In this document: in pieces, positions 51,538 to 60,091 of the stretch | How the letters are laid out: every line of letters begins with the position of its first letter | How positions within the stretch are numbered: the stretch's first letter is position 1 | Source of the DNA: Kriegella sp965368185 | GTDB taxonomy: Bacteria; Bacteroidota; Bacteroidia; Flavobacteriales; Flavobacteriaceae | Length of the DNA: 64,000 nucleotides | NCBI GenBank assembly: GCA_965368185.1 | Contig: CBDULZ010000009.1 | Coordinates: forward strand, 1-64,000 | Reading direction: 5' to 3' | Notes under the pieces: generated by a model | Database searches by the model: none | Told to the model about the DNA's origin: nothing | Seen by the model: the letters and a program-made list of their open reading frames with translations, nothing else | Program-made: the position numbers and the translations under genes

Positions 51538-52185
51538 TCATAACCAATTTTTCAGGGCATGTCGAAACTGTTGAAAAATATTTTTTAGGTTATCGGTAGA
51601 CAAACTCTGACTTATCCCTTGGGCCGCGATTTGATTCTCTTGATTCTTTTCATTCTCATCCAATTGTATCTCGATTTCTTTATCCAAGGTGCTAGTTAGT
51701 CCTTGTTTTTCTTTTAAGACTTTTAGTTCGGCTTCCATGGCTTCAAGATCGATGCCATGAACATACCTGTCAACCAATTTTACCCTGATAAAATATACGA
51801 TCGGAATGATTACCATGCATACCGCGACTAAATATAATATTTCGTTTTCATCAATTTTACTGGCGTCTTCGCTGAACACACTGTAAAGCTGAAAAGCATA
51901 CATTGAAATCGGAATCAGAATAATATGGTACCACCAATTCTTAGCGGTTGTGAACCAGATTATTAATAGGGCCAAAGGAATTAACTTACTTAAATAGAAG
52001 TAAAAGGCTACCGTGACATCGTCGTAGCCGTTGTTTGAAAATGTGAGTCCAAAGATTGACCACGTATTATCAGAATTTATGGGGAGGTACTTATAAGAAT
52101 AAAATAAAATAGGGGATATAGCAATTAAAAGGGCAAATAACCCTTCTATGATCAACTTTTTTTTAATGCGACTTCTTTTAGACAT
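51538..52185 (-). CDS. Membrane protein of unknown function, coiled-coil tail
   Basis: 215 residues. Four hydrophobic segments at about 11-30, 57-76, 83-100 and 115-135 follow a very basic start (SKRSRIKKK). Residues 140-215 are charged and cytoplasmic with a helical LEAMEAELKVLKEKQGLTSTLDKEIE region and a Gln/Asn-rich stretch. I do not recognise the family. It lies between ald and a small lipoprotein, all on the minus strand, with gaps of about 100 bp on either side. Confidence 0.75.
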   Translation of the reverse strand: MSKRSRIKKKLIIEGLFALLIAISPILFYSYKYLPINSDNTWSIFGLTFSNNGYDDVTVAFYFYLSKLIPLALLIIWFTTAKNWWYHIILIPISMYAFQLYSVFSEDASKIDENEILYLVAVCMVIIPIVYFIRVKLVDRYVHGIDLEAMEAELKVLKEKQGLTSTLDKEIEIQLDENEKNQENQIAAQGISQSLSTDNLKNIFQQFRHALKNWL

Positions 52186-52283
52186 ATATACCTAACACAA
52201 AAATACAAATATTATTATATAGACAGGGGCAGCACAAAACTTTGTGATGCCCCAATCCTAATGATCATATGTTAAACTATATA

Positions 52284-52433
52284 TTATGCCCTTATATTTC
52301 TTTTGTCAATGTTTCTGTCAATGCTTTGTGTAGGGTAAAGGCTATCTTCATCGGCAGTCGATGCAGAAGTACAAGAAGCTGCCAACAATGATACACTAGC
52401 TAAAACGGCGAATAGAATTTTTTTGGTTTTCAT
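52284..52433 (-). CDS. Very small lipoprotein (49 residues)
   Basis: Start ATG at 52433, stop at 52284. The peptide begins MKTKKILFAVLASVSLLAAS, then the lipobox Cys (residue 21) followed by TSASTADEDSLYPTQS and a basic tail DKRNIRA. A complete lipoprotein signal on a frame this short is unlikely by chance, and a -7 box (TACATTTG) lies 40 nt upstream. Function unknown. Tiny lipoproteins of this sort with a KTKKILFAVLA start are frequent in Flavobacteriia. Confidence 0.75.
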   Translation of the reverse strand: MKTKKILFAVLASVSLLAASCTSASTADEDSLYPTQSIDRNIDKRNIRA

Positions 52434-52742
52434 CTTACGAGGGTTTAAGTTAAAAATCAGTTATAGAATGACGCAAATGTAATCAAAGTGAAGTCGTAAA
52501 TTCACTTATGATTCTAAAATTAATGCATTTCAACGTATAAAACGGTGTTTTCATCGAAAATATTGCATTTCATCTAAATTTATACAATAAAGATTAGAAT
52601 CAGTACTTCCGAATACCCTCAAATGGGCACGGCATTATAAATTTGATGGGGCAATAAAGATTAATGCCACTTTAGTGTTTAATGTATTAGATAAAGCATC
52701 TGGAATAAATGCTAAAACAAAAGTGGGGCAAGAATCAATTTT
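52434..52742. other. Intergenic region upstream of the small lipoprotein
   Basis: 309 bp with the lipoprotein's -7 box at 52474-52481. I see no other gene, repeat or RNA signal. Confidence 0.5.
52474..52481 (-). promoter_or_regulatory. -7 box of the small lipoprotein gene
   Basis: Minus-strand TACATTTG, an exact TAnnTTTG, 40 nt before the start codon. The -33 element is not clear. Confidence 0.45.
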
Positions 52743-53156
52743 TTAATCGAATACCTTCAACTTTCGTGTGTCGGGGCCAATTACCTCCAAAGAAATTGTT
52801 GCGGCATCTTCTGGAAGAAAAGACTTAATTTTTTCCGGCCACTCGATGAATATCCAGACATCTTGATTAAAATAATCCTCTAGTCCCAAATCTAGGGCTT
52901 CAGTTTCATTATTCAATCTGTAAAAATCAAAATGGTATGCTAAAAGCGTTCCGTCACCTGAATAGTACTCATTTACAATACCGAAAGTTGGGCTATTGGC
53001 ATTGTCTTTACCACCTAATTCTTTGACCAACCCTTTTATGAAAGTCGTCTTTCCGGCTCCCATTTCACCATAAAAGCAGAGCGTCTTCGAACCTATTTTG
53101 GCGATAAGTTGTCGGGCAACTTCTTGAATTTGGTTTTCTTTGTATGTTACGTCCAT
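52743..53156 (-). CDS. tsaE: tRNA threonylcarbamoyladenosine biosynthesis ATPase TsaE
   Basis: 137 residues. Walker A is CFYGEMGAGKTTFIKGL; SPTFGIVNEY and the Walker B-like HFDFYRL follow; DIWxFIEWPEKI appears as DVWIFIEWPEKIKSFLP. It partners TsaB and TsaD in t6A37 formation on tRNA. The longest frame starts at 53195 inside porX, but the family start MDVTYKENQIQEVARQL fits the ATG at 53156, 17 bp after the porX stop. Likely co-transcribed with porX. Confidence 0.95.
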   Translation of the reverse strand: MDVTYKENQIQEVARQLIAKIGSKTLCFYGEMGAGKTTFIKGLVKELGGKDNANSPTFGIVNEYYSGDGTLLAYHFDFYRLNNETEALDLGLEDYFNQDVWIFIEWPEKIKSFLPEDAATISLEVIGPDTRKLKVFD

Positions 53157-53172
53157 TCTGGGTAAGGTAGCT

Positions 53173-54717
53173 TTATCTTGGTTCAAGTACGACAAAAGGA
53201 ATGATCATTTCCTCCAGCGAAACACCCCCATGCTGATAAGTGTTTCTGTAATAACTTACATAATGATTATAGTTATTCGGGTATGCAAAAAACAAATCAT
53301 TCTTTGCAAAAATATAAGAACTGCTCATATTGATGCTCGGTAAATGGATTTTTGAAGGATGTTTTGCCTCTAGTACATCCCTGTCCTCATACGTAAGACT
53401 GCGCCCGGTTTTATACCGTAGGTTTAGGCTTGTTTCTTTGTCCCCGATGACTTTTGAGGGCTGCTTTACGTTGATGGTGCCGTGATCTGTCGTGATTATC
53501 AATTTTAGCCCCATACTTTGGGCTTGTTGAATAATTTCGAGCAGCGGCGAGTTTTTGAACCAACTTTGGGTCAAAGAGCGATAGGCCTTGTCGTTCGATG
53601 CGAGCTCCTTTATGACCTCCATTTCGGTTTTGGAGTGCGAGAGCATGTCAACAAAATTGTAGACGATTACTGTTAGATCATTATCCTTTTGGGATTTAAA
53701 GTTTTGCGATAATTGTTTCCCTTGCTTTAGGCTGCTTATTTTATGGTATTCCCATTTTAAATCAAGTCCAAGACGCTTTATTTGTTCCCCTAAAAATTTA
53801 TCCTCATACAGGTTTTTCCCTCCGTCATCGGTATCGTTTCGCCACCATTGTGGATACTTCTTTTCCATATCCAAAGGCGTTAGGCCTGCGAAGATGGCAT
53901 TTCTGGCATATTGGGTTGCCGTAGGTAATATACTGTAATAAGACTCTTCCTTATTTTTTTTATAAAAAGAGGTGATGGTATCCTCAAAGGCATACCATTG
54001 ATCATAACGTAAGTTATCGATGACGACCAATAGGGTAGGAGTGTCTTTCAGTTCTGGGTATACCCATTCTTTAAAAAGTGTATGTGACATTACAGGGGAA
54101 TCCGAATTACCGAACCAATCACCGTAGTTGTTGTCAATAAATTTTCCGAACTGGTTATTGGCTTCCGATTTTTGGGATTCTAAAATCTCAAACATGCTTG
54201 AATCTTCGATTTCCTCAAGGCGTAATTCCCAGTAAATCAATTTTTTATATAAATCGGCCCATTCCCTAAAGGTGTCTACCATCGAGAGATCCATCGCAAT
54301 TTTTCGAAATTCCTGTTGATAATTTGCAGTTGTCTTCTCGGATACCAAGCGAGAATGGTCTAAATTTTTCTTTAGCGATAATAGAATTTGGTTCGGATTG
54401 ACGGGTTTTATCAAATAGTCGGCAATTTTCGACCCGATAGCCTCCTCCATAATGAACTCCTCTTCACTTTTGGTAATCATGACCACGGGCAATGACGAAT
54501 CCATGGCTTTGATTTCGTTGAGTGTTTCGAGACCTGAAATTCCCGGCATGTTCTCATCTAAAAAAACGATATCGGCCCGTGTGTTGGCAAGTTCTTGCAA
54601 AGCTTCCTGTCCGCTTCGACAAGTGACGACTTCGTAGTTCTTGGCCTGCAGAAAAAGTATATGTGGTTTTAAAAGGTCAATTTCATCATCGACCCAAAGT
54701 ATTGTTATCTTGTTCAT
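53173..54717 (-). CDS. porX: T9SS response regulator with PglZ phosphatase-like domain, PorX
   Basis: 514 residues. Receiver domain 1-122 with D54 in VFLDENMPGISG and ITKSEEE. A helical linker is followed by an alkaline-phosphatase-superfamily PglZ domain: VVIDNLRYDQW (metal ligand Asp), PTATQYARN at 265-273 with the catalytic Thr, VYNFVDMLSHSKTE and ITTDHGTINVK. PorX, phosphorylated by PorY, controls expression of type IX secretion genes and hydrolyses oligonucleotide-type substrates in studied species. No PorY kinase gene is in this window. Divergent from the HD hydrolase gene with only 36 bp between start codons. Confidence 0.95.
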   Translation of the reverse strand: MNKITILWVDDEIDLLKPHILFLQAKNYEVVTCRSGQEALQELANTRADIVFLDENMPGISGLETLNEIKAMDSSLPVVMITKSEEEFIMEEAIGSKIADYLIKPVNPNQILLSLKKNLDHSRLVSEKTTANYQQEFRKIAMDLSMVDTFREWADLYKKLIYWELRLEEIEDSSMFEILESQKSEANNQFGKFIDNNYGDWFGNSDSPVMSHTLFKEWVYPELKDTPTLLVVIDNLRYDQWYAFEDTITSFYKKNKEESYYSILPTATQYARNAIFAGLTPLDMEKKYPQWWRNDTDDGGKNLYEDKFLGEQIKRLGLDLKWEYHKISSLKQGKQLSQNFKSQKDNDLTVIVYNFVDMLSHSKTEMEVIKELASNDKAYRSLTQSWFKNSPLLEIIQQAQSMGLKLIITTDHGTINVKQPSKVIGDKETSLNLRYKTGRSLTYEDRDVLEAKHPSKIHLPSINMSSSYIFAKNDLFFAYPNNYNHYVSYYRNTYQHGGVSLEEMIIPFVVLEPR

Positions 54718-54753
54718 TTAGTACCTATATTTACCCGCAATTAAGAACAGGTT

Positions 54754-55992
54754 TTGACAAATTCAAAAAAACTAAAAATTTTCAATGATCCAATTTACGG
54801 ATTTATTGGTATTCCGGATACGCTGATATTTAGCTTGATTGAGCATCCCTATTTTCAACGTTTGCGTAGAATTTCCCAAATGGGACTTTCCTATTTGGTA
54901 TACCCAGGTGCACATCACACCCGATTTCATCATGCTTTAGGAAGTATGCATTTGATGGAGAAAGCGATTCAAATACTTCGTTTTAAGGGGGTTGGGATCA
55001 CTGATGAAGAAGCCCAGGGCCTGTTGTGCGCAATTTTATTACACGATATTGGGCACGGTCCGTTTTCCCACGCCATGGAACATAGTATTGTTGAAGGTAC
55101 AAGCCACGAGCACATTTCGTTGCTTTTTATGAAAGCTTTAAACGACAAGTTTAACGGAAGTTTAACGATGGCCATAGAAATATTCCAGAGCAAGTACAAA
55201 AAGAAGTTTATGAACCAATTAGTATCTAGTCAATTGGATATGGACCGTTTGGATTATTTGAAGCGAGATAGTTTTTATACCGGGGTTGCCGAAGGAAATA
55301 TAAATTCCGATAGGTTGATCACGATGTTGAACGTTAATGACGGCAACCTCGTAGTCGAGGAAAAAGGAATTTATTCTGTTGAGAAATTTCTAATGGCCCG
55401 ACGGTTTATGTATTGGCAAGTTTATCTGCATAAAACTGGGATTGTTGGTGAACAGCTTTTGAATAGGATATTACGGAGGGCAAAACAACTGACCAATGAC
55501 GGTGAAACTGTAACCTGTGGTGAATCACTGCAATTTTTTATGGAAAATAACATTGGCAAAGACGATTTTAACCTAGAAGTATTAAATGTTTTCGCCCAAC
55601 TCGACGATATTGATATACTTGCCGCCATAAAGAAATGGCAAACACATGACGATTTTGTGTTGTCTCGATTGTGCCAGATGCTAATTAACCGTAGGCTGCT
55701 TCACATTAAATTAAAGAACAAACCTATTGAAAAAGTTAAATTAGAAAGGCAATTTAAAAATCTTAAGGAAAAATATGGCCTTTCCAATGCTGAAACCGAA
55801 TATTTTGTTTTTTCAGGCTCTATTGAAAATAGGGCCTATGATTTAAACAGACAGAATATTAATATTCTTAAGAATGACAAAAGGTTGGTCGATGTTGCCA
55901 AAGCTTCGGACCATCTGAATTTGAAAGCCTTATCAAAAACGGTAACCAAATATTATTTTTGTTATCCGAAGGACCAAATTATTTTTTCCTGA
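54754..55992 (+). CDS. HD-domain hydrolase (SAMHD1/dGTPase-like)
   Basis: 412 residues. The HD domain has FQRLRRISQMGLSYLVYPGAHHTRFHHALG (first His), LLHDIGHGPFSHAME (the HD pair) and QLDMDRLDYLKRD (last Asp), giving the full H...HD...D set of dNTP triphosphohydrolase-like enzymes. The C-terminal half is helical. The only start is TTG at 54754: an in-frame stop lies at 54742, and the next ATG is inside the conserved domain. Cytoplasmic. Substrate unknown. The gene is divergent from porX and precedes lpxD by 138 bp. Confidence 0.93.
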   Translation: MTNSKKLKIFNDPIYGFIGIPDTLIFSLIEHPYFQRLRRISQMGLSYLVYPGAHHTRFHHALGSMHLMEKAIQILRFKGVGITDEEAQGLLCAILLHDIGHGPFSHAMEHSIVEGTSHEHISLLFMKALNDKFNGSLTMAIEIFQSKYKKKFMNQLVSSQLDMDRLDYLKRDSFYTGVAEGNINSDRLITMLNVNDGNLVVEEKGIYSVEKFLMARRFMYWQVYLHKTGIVGEQLLNRILRRAKQLTNDGETVTCGESLQFFMENNIGKDDFNLEVLNVFAQLDDIDILAAIKKWQTHDDFVLSRLCQMLINRRLLHIKLKNKPIEKVKLERQFKNLKEKYGLSNAETEYFVFSGSIENRAYDLNRQNINILKNDKRLVDVAKASDHLNLKALSKTVTKYYFCYPKDQIIFS

Positions 55993-56117
55993 TACCATGT
56001 ACTAAGTTATTCGCAACGCGTAACAATAGTACTGGATTGCTATTTTATACGAGCAACAAACTTTTAATGGAATGTGACAGAAGTTTTTTCAATAGGATTC
56101 CGATTAACAATTTTTCT

Positions 56118-56125
56118 TACATTTG
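56118..56125 (+). promoter_or_regulatory. -7 box of lpxD, close to the start codon
   Basis: TACATTTG, an exact TAnnTTTG, only 5 nt before the ATG at 56131. If used, the mRNA would be nearly leaderless. Confidence 0.45.
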
Positions 56126-56130
56126 TCTCC

Positions 56131-57165
56131 ATGGTATTTACAGCAGTTCAGATTGCAGATATTTTGGAAGGGGAGATAGATGGAAATCCTGAGATAGCCG
56201 TTCACAAACTCGCGAAAATCGAGGAAGGTGAAAAAGGGTCCCTGACTTTTTTAGCTAATCCGAAATATACTTCCTATATCTATACTACAAAGGCTTCGAT
56301 TACTTTAGTAAACAAAGATTTCATTCCTGAACAAAATCTACAGACTACTTTAATAAAAGTCGATGACGCCTATAAATCCTTTTCCAAATTATTGGAGTAT
56401 TACAACCAAGTGAAAAACAATAAAATAGGAATTGAAGAGCCTGTTTTTAAGGCAGAAACAGTTGTTTATGGAGAGAATTTCTATTTAGGTGCATTTTCTT
56501 ATTTGGGTAATAATGTTCGAATTGGTGACAATGTGAAGATTTATCCCAATGCATATATTGGCGATAATGTTACCATTGGCAACAACGTGGTCATCTTTGC
56601 AGGGGCTAAAATTTATTCTGAAACTGTTATTGGTAATAACTGTGTGGTGCATAGTGGTGTTGTAATAGGTGCTGACGGATTTGGATTTACGCCGAACAAG
56701 AATGGAGAGTTTAGCAAAGTACCTCAAACAGGAAATGTAATTCTTGAAGATAATGTCGATATAGGAGCCGGCACCACAATTGATAGGGCAACTTTGGGGT
56801 CTACAATTTTACGTAGAGGTGTAAAACTCGACAATCAGATACAGATTGCCCACAACGTTGAAATTGGCGAAAACACGGTAATTGCGGCCCAAACCGGTAT
56901 TGCAGGTTCGACGAAGATAGGAAAGCGATGTATGATAGGAGGGCAGGTAGGTATTGTTGGCCACATTGTTATTGGTGACAACGTACGCATTCAAGCGCAA
57001 TCGGGAATCGGAAGAAATGTAAAGGATAATGAAGTATTGCAAGGGTCTCCGGCCTTAAACTACGGCGAATACAATAAATCATATGTACATTTTAAAAATT
57101 TACCAAAGATTATAAATAGAATTGACCAATTGGACAAAGGAACTCATGGAGAGCAATACAAGTAA
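56131..57165 (+). CDS. lpxD: UDP-3-O-acylglucosamine N-acyltransferase
   Basis: Third step of lipid A synthesis: adds the N-linked 3-hydroxyacyl chain to the deacetylated UDP-sugar. 344 residues: a uridine-binding N-terminal domain (ADILEGEIDGNPEIAVHKLAKIEEGEKG, SLTFLANPKYTSYIY), a left-handed beta helix of hexapeptide repeats with GADGFGF and the catalytic His in QIQIAHNVEIGENT, and a helical tail. The longest frame starts at 56074, but MVFTAVQIADILEG at 56131 matches the family start. The following lpxC-fabZ gene overlaps its end by 20 bp. Confidence 0.97.
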   Translation: MVFTAVQIADILEGEIDGNPEIAVHKLAKIEEGEKGSLTFLANPKYTSYIYTTKASITLVNKDFIPEQNLQTTLIKVDDAYKSFSKLLEYYNQVKNNKIGIEEPVFKAETVVYGENFYLGAFSYLGNNVRIGDNVKIYPNAYIGDNVTIGNNVVIFAGAKIYSETVIGNNCVVHSGVVIGADGFGFTPNKNGEFSKVPQTGNVILEDNVDIGAGTTIDRATLGSTILRRGVKLDNQIQIAHNVEIGENTVIAAQTGIAGSTKIGKRCMIGGQVGIVGHIVIGDNVRIQAQSGIGRNVKDNEVLQGSPALNYGEYNKSYVHFKNLPKIINRIDQLDKGTHGEQYK

Positions 57166-58549
57166 TAAACAACGGACCATTAAGAAAGAGGTCACTTTAA
57201 AGGGAGTTGGCCTACACACCGGGGCAAACGTTACTCTTAAATTTATACCCGCTGTAGAAAATCATGGATATGCCTTTAAACGGGTCGACCTTGAAGGGGA
57301 ACCTATAATCGAGGCAGATGCCAATTATGTTGTAAATACACAAAGAGGTACCAATCTAGAAAAGAGAGGGGTTAAGATTCAAACATCGGAACACGTTTTG
57401 GCGGCGCTGGTGGGTATGGAGATCGATAATGTTCTTATCGAGTTGGACTCCCCTGAACCACCAATATTAGATGGTTCCTCTAAGTTTTTTGTACAGGCCT
57501 TGGAAGAGGCGGGAATCGTTGAACAAGACGCTGAACGCGAAGAATATGTCGTGAAAGACGTGATGTCTTTTAAAGATGAGAAGACGGGCAGTGAAATTAC
57601 GGTCATTCCGTCAGATACCTATCAAGTAACGGCAATGGTTGATTTTGGTACTAAAGTTTTAGGAACACAAAATGCGACCCTAGAGAGCCTTGCTAATTTT
57701 AAGGAAGATATTGCCGATGCACGAACGTTTAGTTTTTTGCACGAAATAGAGATGTTGTTGGAAAAGGGGCTGATTAAAGGCGGTGATTTAAATAACGCCA
57801 TTGTATATGTCGATAAGGAAATCTCTGAAACCACTATGGAAAAGCTTGAAAAAGCTTTTAACAAGAAAAAACTTTCTGTTAAACCGAACGGTATTCTCGA
57901 TAATCTTACCCTGCATTACCCCAATGAAGCTGCAAGACATAAGTTGCTGGATGTTATTGGTGATTTGGCGCTGACCGGAACACGTATACGGGGCAAGGTC
58001 ATTGCTAATAAGCCAGGACACTATGTAAATACGCAGTTTGCAAAGAAATTGTCTAAAATCATAAAACTTGAGAAAAGGAACAAAATTCCACAATACGATC
58101 TAAATAAGGAGCCGTTGATGGATATTCATCAAATTATGGCGATGCTTCCCCATAGACCTCCCTTTCTCTTAATCGATAGAATTTTAGAACTCTCCGATAC
58201 ACATGTTGTGGGTATGAAGAATGTGACTATGAACGAACCGTTCTTCGTGGGGCATTTTCCAGGTGCACCCGTAATGCCAGGCGTACTTCAGGTAGAGGCC
58301 ATGGCTCAAACAGGTGGTATATTGGTGTTGAGTACTGTGCCAGACCCCGAAAACTATTTGACCTTTTTCATGAAAATCGATAATGTAAAGTTCAAACAAA
58401 AGGTCTTGCCAGGTGATACCTTGGTTTTTAATTGTACCCTCATTACTCCGATACGAAGGGGAATATGCCATATGCAGGCGTACGCTTATGCGAACAATAA
58501 ATTGGTCTGCGAAGCAGAACTTATGGCACAAATCGCAAAAAAGAAATAA
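57146..58549 (+). CDS. lpxC-fabZ: LpxC-FabZ bifunctional fusion
   Basis: 467 residues joining two enzymes. The LpxC domain (about 1-310; deacetylates UDP-3-O-acyl-GlcNAc) shows TLKGVGLHTGANV, TSEHVLAALVGMEIDN with a zinc His, ARTFSFLHEIE, and HKLLDVIGDLALTG with further ligands. The FabZ domain (about 325-467; 3-hydroxyacyl-ACP dehydratase) has MDIHQIMAMLPHRPPFLLIDRI and GHFPGAPVMPGVLQVEAMAQ with the catalytic His and Glu. This fusion is characteristic of Bacteroidota. Start: the ATG at 57146 fits the family, not the TTG at 57122. Overlaps lpxD by 20 bp; one base separates it from lpxA. Confidence 0.97.
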   Translation: MESNTSNKQRTIKKEVTLKGVGLHTGANVTLKFIPAVENHGYAFKRVDLEGEPIIEADANYVVNTQRGTNLEKRGVKIQTSEHVLAALVGMEIDNVLIELDSPEPPILDGSSKFFVQALEEAGIVEQDAEREEYVVKDVMSFKDEKTGSEITVIPSDTYQVTAMVDFGTKVLGTQNATLESLANFKEDIADARTFSFLHEIEMLLEKGLIKGGDLNNAIVYVDKEISETTMEKLEKAFNKKKLSVKPNGILDNLTLHYPNEAARHKLLDVIGDLALTGTRIRGKVIANKPGHYVNTQFAKKLSKIIKLEKRNKIPQYDLNKEPLMDIHQIMAMLPHRPPFLLIDRILELSDTHVVGMKNVTMNEPFFVGHFPGAPVMPGVLQVEAMAQTGGILVLSTVPDPENYLTFFMKIDNVKFKQKVLPGDTLVFNCTLITPIRRGICHMQAYAYANNKLVCEAELMAQIAKKK

Positions 58550-58550
58550 C

Positions 58551-59336
58551 ATGAACCAACCCCTTGCTTACATACACCCAGGAGCTAAAATAGCGAAGAA
58601 TGTGGTGGTGGAGCCTTTTACAACGATTCATAATAATGTTATTATCGGTGATGGTACTTGGATCGGTTCGAACGTGACCATAATGGAAGGTGCTAGAATA
58701 GGAAAGAATTGTAACATTTTTCCCGGAGCCGTAATTTCCGCACCTCCTCAAGATTTAAAATACAATGGGGAAGAAACAACCGTTTCCATTGGCAATAATA
58801 CTACAATAAGGGAATGCGCAACAATACACAAGGGAACGTCGGACAGGAATAAAACCGTCATTGGAAAGAACTGTTTAATAATGGCCTATTGTCATGTAGC
58901 CCATGACTGTATTGTGGGCAACAATTGTATTTTTTCGAACAATTCGACTTTAGCAGGTCATGTAACAATTGGTGATAATGTTATTCTTGCCGGTCTCGTT
59001 GCGGTACATCAATTTGTTGCGATCGGTCAACATGCCTTTGTTACCGGGGGGTCTTTGGTACGTAAAGATGTTCCGCCATTTGTAAAGGCGGCGCGCGAAC
59101 CTCTATCGTATGTTGGTATCAATTCCGTAGGATTGCGTCGTAGAGGATATAAATCGGAAAAGATTCGTGAAATACAGAACATATATCGCATTCTCTACCA
59201 AAAGAATTATAACAATACGCAAGCGGTTCAGATTATCGAGGCTGAAATGGAAGCGACACCCGAGCGGGATGAAATTTTGCAGTTCATTCGAGATTCACAA
59301 CGGGGTATCATGAAGGGGTACTTCAGTAATAGCTAA
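58551..59336 (+). CDS. lpxA: UDP-N-acetylglucosamine O-acyltransferase
   Basis: 261 residues, the standard length. First step of lipid A synthesis: O-acylation of UDP-GlcNAc. Hexapeptide left-handed beta helix from the N-terminus (YIHPGAKIAKNVVVEPFTTI), catalytic His in MAYCHVAHDCIVGNN, the specificity-related region GLVAVHQFVAIGQHAFVTGG and the C-terminal helices VGLRRRGYKSEKI. A longer frame from 58413 lies inside the FabZ domain and is rejected. Directly follows lpxC-fabZ. Confidence 0.97.
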   Translation: MNQPLAYIHPGAKIAKNVVVEPFTTIHNNVIIGDGTWIGSNVTIMEGARIGKNCNIFPGAVISAPPQDLKYNGEETTVSIGNNTTIRECATIHKGTSDRNKTVIGKNCLIMAYCHVAHDCIVGNNCIFSNNSTLAGHVTIGDNVILAGLVAVHQFVAIGQHAFVTGGSLVRKDVPPFVKAAREPLSYVGINSVGLRRRGYKSEKIREIQNIYRILYQKNYNNTQAVQIIEAEMEATPERDEILQFIRDSQRGIMKGYFSNS

Positions 59337-59406
59337 GAGTATTAAGCGAATCCGGTACAAATAGACAATTTCAGAAGTAGTAATGTGGAATAGCGTTTAG
59401 GGGATT

Positions 59407-59414
59407 TAGTTTTG
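59407..59414 (+). promoter_or_regulatory. Candidate -7 box of efp
   Basis: TAGTTTTG fits TAnnTTTG, 60 nt before the start at 59475. No clear -33. Confidence 0.35.
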
Positions 59415-59474
59415 CTATCCCATTGCGCTCTAAAGAAGGGAACATCAAAAAGATTTATTCAATAAGAAAAAAAT

Positions 59475-60041
59475 ATGGCATCAACATCAGATATTAGAAA
59501 AGGATTATGCATTCGGTACAACAATGATATTTATAAAATCATAGAATTTTTACACGTAAAGCCAGGAAAAGGTCCTGCTTTTGTGCGCACAAAGCTAAGA
59601 AGTGTTTCCTCTGGGAAGGTTTTGGACAATACGTTTTCTGCCGGTCACAAAATCGAAGATGTTCGTGTAGAAACCCGTTCATATCAGTTTCTATATGCCG
59701 AGGGGCAAACCTACCATTTCATGAATACCGATGATTACAATCAAATAACATTGCAAGAAAGCTCGTTGGATGCTCCGCAGCTATTAAAAGAAGGAGAGGT
59801 TGTAACTATATTGTTCAATACAGAAGATAGTATGCCTTTGTCGGTTGACATGCCTGCCAGCGTAGTTTTGGAGGTTACCTATACCGAGCCTGGAGTTAAA
59901 GGGAATACTGCAACAAACGCTACAAAACCGGCCAAGGTTGAGACAGGGGCAGAAGTTAATGTTCCACTTTTTATCAACGAAGGCGATAAGATTAAGATCG
60001 ATACAGATAAAGGAAACTATATGGAGCGGGTCAAAGAATAG
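59475..60041 (+). CDS. efp: Elongation factor P
   Basis: 188-residue tRNA-shaped protein that relieves ribosome stalling at polyproline. Domain I KOW-like start (TSDIRKGLCIRYNNDIYKIIEFLHV), the lysine K32 at the tip of PGKGPAFVRTK, the position that is post-translationally modified in some bacteria, then OB domains with MNTDDYNQITL and GDKIKIDTDKGNYMERV, the C-terminal signature. No modification genes are nearby. Sits between lpxA and a second lpxD-like gene. Confidence 0.98.
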   Translation: MASTSDIRKGLCIRYNNDIYKIIEFLHVKPGKGPAFVRTKLRSVSSGKVLDNTFSAGHKIEDVRVETRSYQFLYAEGQTYHFMNTDDYNQITLQESSLDAPQLLKEGEVVTILFNTEDSMPLSVDMPASVVLEVTYTEPGVKGNTATNATKPAKVETGAEVNVPLFINEGDKIKIDTDKGNYMERVKE

Positions 60042-60091
60042 GTAGATTTTGGTCACTTGTCGCTGCTAACCTAATAACCCTAACTAATATT

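Noticed and set aside
58413..58550. N-terminal extension of lpxA by 46 residues
   Set aside because: The extra codons lie inside the FabZ coding sequence and the known length of 261 residues starts at 58551.
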